Source: Xanthoparmelia taractica (taxonomy: Eukaryota > Ascomycota > Lecanoromycetes > Lecanorales > Parmeliaceae). Taken from it: a stretch of 18,932 nt of DNA. Below, piece after piece: positions 1 to 8,720 of this stretch. The translations under genes were made by a program, and so were the position numbers. The notes under the pieces were generated by a model. That model made no database searches. It worked only from the letters and a program-made list of their open reading frames with translations, and was not told where the DNA came from. The first letter of the stretch is position 1, and every line of letters begins with the position of its first letter. The DNA is taken from the NCBI GenBank assembly GCA_033085395.1, contig JANQBS010000488.1, positions 1 to 18,932 on the forward strand. The letters are read 5' to 3'.

Positions 1-75
1 ATCCCATACCTTTCGGTATGGTATTCGAAAAACTGGTCCCATACCATCAAATATACCACACCTTTCCGACCCGTA
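1..75. repeat. GC-normal repeat end with CCATACC/GGTATGG motifs, possibly a DNA-transposon terminus
   Basis: This stretch keeps normal CpA/TpG content, unlike the DNA after it. It holds a perfect 7-bp inverted repeat, CCATACC (4-10) and GGTATGG (15-21), and another CCATACC at about 38-44. It ends in the core ACCTTTCCGACCCGT (about 60-75). The same core occurs in reverse orientation at 17612-17627, also next to GGT-TGG-rich motifs. Short terminal repeats followed by clustered subterminal motifs are typical of hAT-like DNA transposons, but no transposase is visible, so the class is an inference. The motif-rich side faces out of the window in both copies, so these are more likely ends of two separate elements than the two ends of one 17.5-kb element. 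Confidence 0.4.
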
Positions 76-236
76 CTCTCGCTAATTCAATTTCTATTTT
101 AAAATAATTTATTTTTAAAATATTATTAAAGTTAATCTTTAACTAAGATCTCTTTAATTTTCGAGCGAAATTCGACTTATTAATATTATTAATTTTATTA
201 ATCTTAAGAACTTTAAGTTTTAATTATATCGACTAA

Positions 237-357
237 TGTGAGGACGCTTTCCAATTATACCATAGGGCCAAAAATATGACTCAAGGGTTCGGGTGCCGCG
301 CTTCATACGAAGGCGCACCCCTAGCTAGGTACCCATATGGCTTCGTACAGTCTAACA
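237..357 (+). mobile_element. Mini TG...CA element, copy A (solo-LTR- or MITE-like), 5-bp target duplication
   Basis: A 121-bp GC-rich block starts TGTGAGGACG and ends GTCTAACA. It is flanked by perfect direct repeats ACTAA (232-236 and 358-362), a 5-bp target-site duplication. The ends are imperfectly inverted (TGTGAGG against TGTTAG). It closely matches copy B (2506-2655) but lacks 33 bp found in B between two GGCG tetramers and has a CTAG duplication (321-328). CpA and TpG are intact while flanking DNA is strongly RIPed. TG...CA ends with a 5-bp duplication fit a solo LTR or a very small non-autonomous LTR element. No coding capacity. Strand is arbitrary, set to match copy B. Confidence 0.85.
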
Positions 358-362
358 ACTAA

Positions 363-1390
363 AGAGATTAAGATCTCGATCTTTTTAAATTATCTTAATA
401 ATATTAATAAATTTAAAAATATCTTTAATTATTAAATATAAAGATAATAATTTAAGAATAAGTTAAAGCTCTTAGATATCTAGCGATATATCGCTAAAGA
501 TTTTATAATCTTAATTATTATTAGCGACGATATTATTATTACTAAGAAAATTAAATATAAAAATAAGTTTATAATAAGATTTATATTATATTTAAATCTC
601 GATATAAATAAAACGCTCGCTTTATAATTAAAAATAAAATTAATATTAAAGATATCTAAATAATTCTTAAGAAATTTAAGTCTTAAAACTTCGATATTTT
701 TAACTTTATCTTTAAAAAAATAAATAACGTTACTTCTATAAGATACGATAATAATTTTTAAAGCTACGTTAATAAGTTTATAAAGATACTAAAAGAGTTT
801 AATATTCTTTTTTTTAAGCTTTATTTCGATAAAAATTAAAAAATCTATCGCTTTTACTCGAGCTTAAACTTAATTTATAACTCGTATTACGAGTAATATA
901 ATTAGATTTATAATGCTTTCGATAATAATAGCGAATCGAAATTCGATCTAAATTATATCATCATGAGATTTATTAATATTATTATAAATCTTATAAGCTC
1001 TATTATTATCATTGAAATATAAATATTAATCGCGTTAGTTAATAATATCTTTGCGTATATTTTATAAAGTATAATTATTCTAATTACTATCGAAGATTAC
1101 TTCGAAAATAAGATTTAACTAAAAACTTATATCGATAACTCTCGTACTTATATCTAAATTTATAAATATTATAGTTATTATAAGAAGAACTAACGCGACG
1201 CTTTCGAGTGCGTTACTCTATATTCTTATCTAAAGTCTAAAGATAATAATATTAGAGATAATAATAAACGTAATCGAGGAGGTCGTAGCGGTCGTAAAGA
1301 TCGTGATAATTATAGAGAAAAGAACTCTTTAGGCAAAGATAATAAGAATAAGAATAAGAATAATTTTTCTTAAAAGTCTATTATCGAGAC
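363..1390 (+). pseudogene. Copia gag-like region, RIP-degraded
   Basis: Position upstream of the copia pol domains suggests gag. Near 1264-1310 a frame reads a basic RGGRSGRKDR stretch, typical of a nucleic-acid-binding Gag C-terminus. Just before it (about 1160-1200) a frame reads KYYSYYKKN*RDAFEC, which resembles a CX2C zinc knuckle with Cys turned to Tyr; the expected His is not explained by simple RIP, so the knuckle is doubtful. No start codon can be chosen because the frame is broken throughout. The assignment rests mainly on context; the capsid fold itself was not recognised. Confidence 0.45.
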
Positions 1391-1394
1391 TATT

Positions 1395-2190
1395 ATTACT
1401 ATAATATATATCGAATTATCGATAGCTTATAACTTCCTGGTCTATATCAAGCAATTAAACTTAGCGACGATCTATTTAATCGCTTAATCTTAAGTTCTTT
1501 AAAATCGAAATTTTTAATCTTATTTTAAGACATTAACGTTATTCAAAACGATAATAGAGATCTCGTTAATATTCACGATCGCTATATTATCAACGCTATA
1601 ATTTATCGACTACGTATACTTCTAGCACATAATTTAAGATCGTTCGATCTTTTAAATCTTTATCTTATTCGCTAAATTAATTAAAATTAACGAGATTATA
1701 GATTATATTATATTTGAGAAAATCGAGCGTATTTAATTAAAATGTAAGAGATTTAAGAGTAAACGTATCTTCGTTATTAATAATATTTAATATATATTAA
1801 TTAATAAGTTCAATTTAATTTCTTAGAGATAGCTAAAGAATTAAGAAATTACTCTTTCTTTTATATCTGGCGAGATCGATATCGAGAAGCATAATATTAT
1901 TTTCAAGCGTTAACGTAATCGACTTTATACGCTCGATATTTAAATAGACGTCTTAATATACTTAATAGTAATTAATAAAGATATTTTCGCTTATAATAAG
2001 TCTTTATTCACTATAAGTATTCACGCTATTAATATTAATATTTTAGAGTCTTAAATTCATAAGAAGATCTTATAAATATAATATAGTTATTATAATTATT
2101 TAAGTTATTAGAATATTAAGAAGCTAATTAAGCTATATATCAAGATAACTCTTATTATCTTATTTTCTAAAGATATTTATAAATCGTATA
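1395..2190 (+). pseudogene. Copia protease and gag-pre-integrase region, RIP-degraded
   Basis: Around 1416-1431 a frame reads RIIDS, a plausible remnant of the aspartic protease WIxDSG site, though the Gly is not recoverable with confidence. Clearer is the pre-integrase segment at about 2070-2170, which reads YSYYNYLSY*NIKKLIKLY. This corresponds to the family pattern LWHxRxGHLSxxNIxKLxK with His and Gly altered as RIP predicts. It lies directly upstream of the integrase core in the order expected for copia polyproteins. Domain boundaries are approximate and at least one frame change is likely between the protease and pre-integrase parts. Confidence 0.55.
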
Positions 2191-2900
2191 ATATCGCTAA
2201 TATAAAGATAAAAAGATATAGACGTTATATCGAATCGAGACGTTAGAAAAACGATCTAATTTATAATAATATTTAAGATTTATTTTATTCTTCTTATAAT
2301 AATTATAAGTATATAATAATTTTCTTAAATAATAAGATTCTTAGATTCGATATTTACTTTATATTAAATAAGATAAAATTTATAATTTTAAGAGCGTTTA
2401 AGTTATTTCTAAATTAAGTGAAATACGATAACTATAAGTATACTTAACTTCGATTCAATTGCGACACCGAGTATAATAATTATAATACATACGTATATCG
2501 TTTATTGTGAGGGCGCTTTCCAATTGTACCATAGGGTCAAAAATATGACTCATGGGTTCGGGTGCCGCGCTTCATACGAAGGCGTATCCTATTTGCTCAT
2601 ATGAAGCCCATACGGCGCACCCCTAGGTATTCATATGGCTTCGTATAGCCTAACATTTATTTAAAGATATTACTTAAGAGAAAATCGTTTTTAATAATTC
2701 TTAAATAAATAATAAATTAAAACGTTTTAGATAGACGATTTAATAAAAAATTAGCGTTATACTTAAAGAAAATAAACTATTATAGAAATATTAAACGAAG
2801 TTCGTTCGAGTATTTAATTATCTTCGTAATTTATAATTAATCTCGAATCGAGATATTACTTTTTATAAGATTAATATTAGTTATTTATCGAATCTATCTT
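2191..2900 (+). pseudogene. Copia integrase core, split by a mini-element
   Basis: Integrase joins retroelement cDNA to host DNA through a D,D-35-E core. Here a + frame reads DLIYNNI*DLFYSSYNNYKY at about 2254-2313, matching the family segment LVHSDxxGPFxxSYxGxKY. At 2446-2478 it reads LRFNCDTEYNN, matching LRSDxGTEY with the second catalytic Asp. Two bases after the 5-bp TTTAT site the frame is cut by the 150-bp element at 2506-2655. When that element and one TTTAT are ignored, the same frame resumes (LFKDIT*EKIVF) and runs to the C-terminal part of the core, KENKLL*KY*TKFVRVFNYL at about 2769-2828. In-frame TAA codons stand for former Gln/Trp. Non-functional. Confidence 0.85.
2506..2655 (+). 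mobile_element. Mini TG...CA element, copy B, inserted in copia integrase
   Basis: This 150-bp block starts TGTGAGGGCG and ends AGCCTAACA, with perfect 5-bp target duplications TTTAT at 2501-2505 and 2656-2660. The insertion splits the copia integrase frame exactly. Internally there are nested inverted repeats: ATACGAAG (2574-2581) pairs with CTTCGTAT (2639-2646), and CATATGAAGCC near 2599-2609 can pair with the GGCTTC-ATATG motifs. It carries 33 bp (2585-2617) absent from copy A, bounded by GGCG on both sides. CpA/TpG are retained, in sharp contrast to both flanks. No ORF. It may be a solo LTR or a MITE-like unit. Confidence 0.88.
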
Positions 2901-3599
2901 ATCTTTAAATTATTAAATAAATCGAATATTATTAGATATATATAATTAATATTAAGTAAATTAAGTATTAAGATCGTGCGTATAAGGAGAGACTAGTTAA
3001 TTATTAAGCTAATAGATTTTATTATATTCTTCTATTTAATAATAAGATTAAAATCTTTTTTAACGTTATTTAAATTAATAATATCTTATTTAAATCTATT
3101 TTAATAAAACTTATTTCTCGCGAGATATAATAAATTAATAATATTAAGCTTTAAAAGCTCGTAGTAAGCGTTATAATAACGCTATTAACGCTATTTAAAA
3201 GCTCGCTTTAATATTTATTTTAAAAGAAAAAGTCTTTAAAAGAAAACGCGAATTCTCTATCGAAGCGATTAACTTTATCGCGATATTAATTAAAAGAAAA
3301 TATCTTACGAAGATTAAAATCTTAATTAGAGTATAGTCCTCGACTCGAAGAGCGTTATCTTCGCGTATATCTTTAAAAAATTCGTTAAAATCACTCGAAA
3401 CGCTTAATAATAAAATATTTATATAATTTTTAATTTTTAAGGACTTAATATTAAATGAGAAATCTATAATATAATTTATAATAATTAAGAAATCTTCGAA
3501 ACGCGAATTATTAAAATAATACGAAATTTTTAGAACTTATCGTAATCTTATTTCGAATCCTCTCGCCTTATTAATTAAAGTTAACGCTCTCGAGCTATA

Positions 3600-4320
3600 T
3601 AAGTCTTAAAATTATAAAAAAAACGATAATAAATATATATTAAAAAATATAGTAAAAGCTTACTATATAGAAAGAAATCGATTTTCTCGTAATTAACGAT
3701 ATCTAGACTTTAATAAATCTTTTCTCGAACGTATATATCTTAAAAAATAAGTAAGTTTATAAAATTAAGCGTGAATCTTAAAAAGAGATCGCTCGCTATA
3801 AGATTCGTTAAATAATATATAACTTCGAATAACGCGAGAATATAGACTTTAATAAAATTTTCGTCTTCGTTATTAAATTTATAAATTATAAAATTATCTT
3901 TATCCTAGCGATAACTCTAAATTAAGAATTAAAATAAATAAATATTAAAATAGTCTTTCTATACGATAATGTAAAGAAAATTATCTATATTATATAGCTT
4001 ATCGACTTTAAAGTTAATAATAAATATAAGATATATAGACTAAAGAAGACGTTATACGATTTAAAATAATTTCTTAGAATTTAATATAATATTTTAATAA
4101 TATATCTTAAGAAGTTAGACTTTAAGTTCATTACGATCGATTATTTAATCTTTAATAATAATATTATTATTATCGCTATCTACGTAAATAATATTTTATT
4201 AATTGATTTTAATAAAAAGAAAATCTAAGATATTAAAAATAAGCTTTATAAGCGCTTTAGGATAATCGATTCAGACGCGTATAGCTATTATCTCGATATA
4301 ATCGTTATTAGAGATCGAAT
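3600..4320 (+). pseudogene. Copia reverse transcriptase, RIP-degraded
   Basis: The RT domain (RVT_2 type) copies the element RNA into DNA. A + frame at about 3815-3990 reads NFE*RENIDFNKIF, then INYKIIFILAITLN, then IKIVFLYDNVKK. These match the family pattern FEQREGIDFxETFxxVV, MSYKxxFALAAxL and MDVKTAFLYGxV in order and spacing. The catalytic YVDD box is present as YVNN at 4181-4192, preceded by a run of Ile residues, which is G-to-A change at both catalytic Asp codons. Downstream, about 4260-4320, a frame matches the DSxxCSYYLGMTV segment. The enzyme is dead: catalytic residues lost and many stops. Family identity is very secure. Confidence 0.9.
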
Positions 4321-5140
4321 TAATTAAATCTTACGACTTAACTAAACGAATAATATTTAGAAATTTATTAACGAATATAATATATAAGAAAATAAAGAAA
4401 TTCTTATTTTAATGAATATAGAGAAGTATTAGATCGCTGAAGAAGACTTTGAAATAATCGAAGCTTTTTGTATCGTTTATTAGTTAGCTATTAACTCGTT
4501 AATATATATAATATTAGATATTAAATTAAATATCGCCTATATTATTTTAATAATATCTCGATATAACTTTAACTTATATAAATCTTATTAAAAGATCGTT
4601 AAACGCATCTTTTAATATCTTAGATAAATAATTAATTATCAACTCGTCTTTCGAGAAGATTTAAAATCTTTATTCGAGTACACTAACGCTAATTAAGCTA
4701 ATAATTAAGATACTCGATATTTTACTTTCGAGTACGTCTTTAACGTAGATAGCGCTACGATTAACTAATTATCTAAGCGATAATTTATCGTAACGCTTTT
4801 AATCTATAAAGTTAAGTATATTAATTAAATATAAGCTATTTAAAAAATCGTCTAATTACGTAATCTTTTTAATTAATTTAATCTTAGCGATCTAATTATT
4901 TAGATAATAATAATCTATTACGATAATTAAAGTGCAATAACTTTAGCTAAGAATTCCCAATTTCATGCGCGCATTAAATATATCGATATTCAATATTACT
5001 ATATATAGAAATAAGTTACTATCGGGATCGTCGCTTTAAAATATGTTCTTATTCTAAGTCTTATTTTAAAGAAGTATCTAATTATCACTTATATCAAATA
5101 ACTATTCTTATTATTATTATAATTATTAAATTTATAGAGC
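4321..5140 (+). pseudogene. Copia RNase H and polyprotein C-terminus
   Basis: At about 4478-4580 a frame reads Y*LAINSLIYIILDIKLNIA and then SRYNFN. It corresponds to the copia connection YQSAxGSLMYAMLGTRPDIA...SRYxxNP. At about 4920-5000 it reads YYDN, AITLAKNSQFHARIKYIDIQ, matching CDNQGAIxLAKNPxFHxRTKHIDIQ in RNase H. Then VALKYV at about 5035-5052 matches the last conserved block before the C-terminus (xLTKxLP). The part from about 4920 to 5060 keeps more CpA/TpG than the rest and is the best-preserved portion of the element. The stop is uncertain; the similarity fades near 5140. Confidence 0.85.
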
Positions 5141-5715
5141 TCTTTCGAGGGGCCCTAACTTAAGTAAGAATTAGCGTTTTAAGTACTTCACCCCTATTCG
5201 CCGCTACTATCAGTCACTATTTTCAAGTCTTATTCTAGAAACGATCTCTACGTAAAGACCTTATAATTAATTAAATACAGCTAAAAGAATTTTATTTAAT
5301 TATTTTATTTTATCTTCACATATATTCTTCGACCTTATAATTATTATTTTTTAATATATATATATTAAACTTAAATGAAATTTTTTAAATAATTATTTTT
5401 TAATAAAAAATAAAATATTTATATAAGACACTAAGACGAATATTAGCATCTTTTTCTTTTCGATATAATCGTTTTTAGTCTTCACATTAATCTATTCTTT
5501 TTACTTTAACTATTCGTCTTTCTTAGGGAAAAAGAAAATATTCTTCGTACTAATCGCATTAAGTTTTAAAATCCATTAACTTTAAATTTCGTCTAAATTA
5601 CCCTACGTTTAAAAAAGGCCCTCTAATAAAGATTTCGATTTTCACACTAATTATTTGACTTTCACATTAATTACCCGACTTTCATAGAAGATAGAAAATC
5701 TACGAGAATACGCTC
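5141..5715 (+). other. Copia 3' noncoding stretch
   Basis: Between the last recognisable RNase H residues and the polypurine tract I see no conserved coding frame. The start (about 5140-5215) is less AT-rich, with GAGGGGCCC-like sequence; the middle is AT-rich and RIP-like; the end holds 20-bp tandem repeats. This fits the untranslated 3' part of a long copia element, although an inserted fragment of another repeat is possible. Confidence 0.4.
5637..5686. repeat. 20-bp tandem repeat, 2.5 copies
   Basis: Unit 1 (5637-5656) is GATTTTCACACTAATTATTT, unit 2 (5657-5676) is GACTTTCACATTAATTACCC, and a third partial unit (5677-5686) is GACTTTCATA. The units differ mainly by C/T changes, as expected if RIP acted after duplication. 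It lies just upstream of the polypurine tract; a role in the retroelement is unknown. Confidence 0.7.
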
Positions 5716-5724
5716 GAGGAGAAG
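5716..5724 (+). other. Polypurine tract of the copia element
   Basis: GAGGAGAAG is immediately followed by TGTTAAAATTC, the start of an LTR-like segment. A purine run next to the TG of a 3' LTR is the plus-strand primer site of LTR retrotransposons. Its place downstream of copia RNase H on the same strand supports this. Confidence 0.6.
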
Positions 5725-5845
5725 TGTTAAAATTCAGGTTACGTGACTAGATCACGTGACACGCTAAGGCGTGCCTTATAATCTCGCTTTCCTAGCTAGT
5801 ACTTCTTAGCCTATATAACTACTATGTGTCCTACCTTATATTTTG
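5725..5845 (+). repeat. Copia 3' LTR (partial), with E-box-like palindromes and TATA box
   Basis: The segment starts TGTTAAAATTCAGG, keeps much CpA/TpG, and contains TTACGTGAC and ATCACGTGAC (around 5738-5760), a small hairpin CACGC-TAAG-GCGTG (5760-5773), and a TATA-like CCTATATAACT at about 5811-5821. These are features of a U3 promoter region. No CA end is visible: near 5840-5850 the sequence passes directly into the - strand gypsy integrase frame. So the LTR is probably truncated at the junction. The exact right border cannot be fixed by eye. Confidence 0.55.
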
Positions 5846-6330
5846 ATAAAATTGATATTAGCGAAGACTCGATTAATTATAAAGAATTATAAAAGCGATA
5901 TCGACGTATTTAAAGAATAAGATATTAAGAATGGAATCTAATATACTATCGAAGATATTTAATTAATTTATAAATATATTAAATATTTAAAATCTTCTTA
6001 TAAGACTTCTTAAATCTTAAATAATTATCTTTATAAGTTATTTTAAGAATAATTTTAATTATACTTTAAGATATATAAAAACGCTATATATCGATAAACT
6101 TATTAATATAAAAGAAAAGATTTTTAATATTTCTATATAATATTTTTTATATATCTATTATAAACGAAAGAAAGATTAATAACGTTCTTATTAATATTTT
6201 TATTCTTAATTATTAAAATAGAGATTTTAACGTAGAATAGATTTATCTTATAATCGTCTTCGAGATCTTTAAGAAACGTAGAACTTATCTTTATAAATAT
6301 AATAGTAAAGAGAGTATTTAGTTTATTATA
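5846..6330 (-). pseudogene. Gypsy #1 linker and integrase HHCC zinc finger, truncated
   Basis: On the - strand, 6300-6130 reads a nearly stop-free linker (STFLKDLEDDYKI, then VINLSFVYNRY) that precedes integrase in this family. It is followed by ITYKDNYLRFKKSYKKILNI at about 6037-5979, matching the HxxxGHLGFxxTYERLSxxW zinc-finger block with both His read as Tyr. Further on YIRFHS*Y and IRRYRFYNSL match the YLRHCPQC...RRHRPYGSL block; the first Cys position reads His here. The next expected segment (FHTITxDFxLALP, the start of the catalytic core) is absent, and sequence after about 5850 no longer fits the family. This marks the truncation point. Confidence 0.82.
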
Positions 6331-6499
6331 TTTATTAAAGAGAAATATATTATTAGTACTTATAAGTCTTAAAAGTATATTAAGAATAATATACTCTTTT
6401 CAAGCTTATATTAAATATTAAAACGAAATTATCTAAGAAATTAAAAAACTTTAATAAGATAAACGTTTATTTTTATAATAAAATTCGTTAAAGTAATAA

Positions 6500-7000
6500 A
6501 TAATTATTTTATAATAATAGAATAATCTATTTAAATAATAATAATATACTTCGAAGAGTTTATTAGATATCTTATTTTGTTAAGTATTTAGACGAAGTCT
6601 ATTACTTTTAGCTCTATTAATTAATAATTCTTTTTAACTTAAATTAAATCTCGAGAAAAAAATATAATTGTTTAAATTATAATGTGAAAAGATTATTTTA
6701 ATTTTAAGTTAAAATTAAAATCTTTATTCTTAATATAAAAAACTTATATTTTAAAATCGAATTTTTTTAAAATATTTAAATCTATTTAAATTAATTTATT
6801 AAAATCGTAATAAATAAGTATAAAAGATTAAGATAATATTACTTATAAATTATTAAAATTAGTTTTCTTCGTTTTATTTAATAAAGATAATTTAAAGCGA
6901 GAAGAATAGATATAACGAAAATTATCTTTTAATAAAACTTCTTTTAAAAGTCTTATCTTAAGATTCTATAAAAATACTATAAATTATATATAATAATAAA
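6500..7000 (-). pseudogene. Gypsy #1 RNase H region
   Basis: Directly after the RT thumb segment (…HSLVYYYI) the - frame reads IYSSRFKLSLLNKTKKTNFN, then an Asp-rich stretch IDLNILKKFDFKI*VFYIKN. The family counterpart is the RNase H segment WIDLDASKEFGFGxxxFHxK, containing the first catalytic Asp. A later frame has the FFSRFNLS*KELL stretch corresponding to FLSRLLxxAExxYxxTELE. RNase H removes the RNA strand during reverse transcription. The copy has multiple stops and likely small frame changes, and it runs without interruption into the integrase linker, so the gypsy pol order is intact here. Confidence 0.8.
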
Positions 7001-8330
7001 CTAAGCTATGAAGATTGTCTATTAGATTAAGACAATATTCTAAATCTTTAAGAGTTACGAGATAATTTAATTTAATAATCGCTTTAAGTTTATTATTTAT
7101 AATAATTATTTTTAAAAAATTAATATTTAAATATCTTAGAAAGATCTTTTTAGAGATAATTAAAATATTGTACTTAATTAAAAATTAAAAAAGTCTTTTT
7201 AAATAATAAAGATACTTAGAGACGCTATTAAATTTAATAATAATGTTATTAATATAGATCTATACGAAGTCTTTAAGAGCTCTTAAAATATAATAAATTC
7301 TTCTCTATACGTAGATAATTAAATTTATATATTTTGTAATTAATATATTAAATATTTTCTATTCTGGATGCGTGAATCTTATAAGTATATATCGAAAATC
7401 GAGATATACAAGTTATTAATAGAAGAATAATACTATATTTAATATTATTAAATATTTATAATTAAATAGTCTTGAGATAATATCTAATTAAAGAGACACG
7501 AAATAAATATTTAACATAATAAGATTATTTAATTCACGAATATTAATTATTAATTTATTCTTTCTTTTACTATTTAATAGAGGTTTTTAAATAACAAAGA
7601 TAAAATAATTAAACGAAGTTAATTATTTTATATACTTTAGACGATTATACTATTAAAGAGCATTAAAGATTTTATTAATTATTATCTTATCTATTAGCTT
7701 AAGAGAATAGATCTTCGCTCTCTTATTATTAGATAATCTTAATTATTAATTATCTCGAAGAGAAAGCTTTATTTATTTATTTTATAATACTTTAATTAAA
7801 TCTTTATTCTTTTATAAACACGAAAACTTATCAACTAAGTTAATTAATTACTACTTTTTTAACTTATTTCTATATATTATTATATTATTAGAAAGCTTTA
7901 ATTCCGTTATTTATATAGAGATATTAATCAAAATATAATTTATTAAAGATAAGAAACTACTCGCTAAACTTATTAACGTAATTGTCGTAAAAGTAACTAC
8001 TTTTTTAACTTAATTCGTCGAATACTTTTCGGGCTTAACTAAAGACATTTCTATATTAGCAAAGAAAACGTTTTCGTAATCGACTTCTCGCAGCGTTCTT
8101 AGATATAATTTCTTAGAAATTTACATAATATAATTAATCTTATTTTTAATTATTATATCGATAATATTAGTATTAATTATATAAATATATATAATTAAAT
8201 TATATTACTTTAAGGATTCAAAAATAAAGTTTCTATTAAGTAGATTCTTAGGCGTAATAATAGATAGAATTTACTAAGCTCGAGAGACGATTATAAGTAC
8301 TTTCTATACTCGAATTACTCGTTTTATATA
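7001..8330 (-). pseudogene. Gypsy #1 reverse transcriptase
   Basis: The - frame at about 7380-7000 reads RFTHPE*KIFNILITKYINL, then LRALKDFV*IYINNIIIKF, then VSKYLYYLKRLF and KKIFLRYLNINFL. This matches the fungal gypsy RT pattern FVQIYVDDIIxxS...HLxxLxxLF...KKTFLGYPxxxLLGQ. The catalytic YVDD box lies at 7245-7256 and reads YINN, so both Asp codons were lost by G-to-A change. A stretch matching EEKLKAI and TLKDLEYCLGLTxxLR follows at about 7090-7020. The N-terminal fingers region (about 7500-8330) was not resolved in detail. Inactive. Confidence 0.88.
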
Positions 8331-8720
8331 CTAATTAATATTATAAGTTATAATTTTAATAATAGTATTATAATTATTAATATAAACTTCGTTTTTACTC
8401 ACATTAAGTATAATTTTCTTTAATTTCATAATATTATTTCTTATTAATAAATTTATCTTTAAATTATTGATTAAATAAATCTCTCTCGTAATATAAATAA
8501 GAGTCTTATTATTATTTCTTTTAAGACCTAAGAGATATATTAAAATAAGTATATATTTATCGATATTATATATTATAGAATTAAGTACTTTAACACGTAG
8601 ATAAGATAATATTTTTTTTAATTTCCACATTAGAAAGAAGAGATAAAGTTATTATCTATCGATTAATATCACATTAATATCTAAATTAGCATATTCTTCC
8701 TTATTCTTAACTATATTTAA
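8331..8720 (-). pseudogene. Gypsy #1 retropepsin-like protease
   Basis: This includes the longest open - strand stretch here (8630 to 8331, 99 codons), but its Met is internal. The same frame continues upstream to ANLDINVILIDR at about 8690-8655, which corresponds to the aspartic protease site LDTGxxVTLxDR, with DTG changed to DIN at 8673-8681. Downstream, ITREIYLINNLKINLLIRNN matches the family segment ITREIxxVDDLKAxLLIGND (flap and second strand). A retropepsin cleaves the Gag-Pol polyprotein. The open stretch simply lacks Gln/Trp codons, so RIP created no stops; it is a domain fragment, not a small gene. Confidence 0.85.

Larger units (their letters stand above)
76..5724 (+). mobile_element. 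RIP-degraded Ty1/copia retrotransposon (body, before the 3' LTR)
   Basis: One continuous + strand pol order is seen: protease/pre-integrase, integrase, reverse transcriptase, RNase H. Having integrase before RT defines the copia superfamily. Every domain is full of TAA/TAG stops where the family has Gln or Trp, and has Asn at conserved Asp/Gly positions, as RIP predicts. A polypurine tract at 5716-5724 and an LTR start at 5725 close the element. The 5' LTR is not visible; the 5' boundary at about 76 is only where the GC-normal repeat stops. Two small elements are inserted in it (237-357 and 2506-2655). It cannot encode a working protein. Confidence 0.88.

Noticed and set aside
237..2655. The 121-bp and 150-bp repeats as the two LTRs of one element spanning 237-2655
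   Set aside because: Each has its own different 5-bp target duplication, and the copia integrase frame continues past 2655, so they are separate insertions and not an LTR pair.
8331..8630. A 99-codon - strand open frame as an independent gene
   Set aside because: Its frame continues upstream into the protease active-site region and downstream into RT of a dead gypsy element. The Met is internal and the openness is chance lack of Gln/Trp codons.
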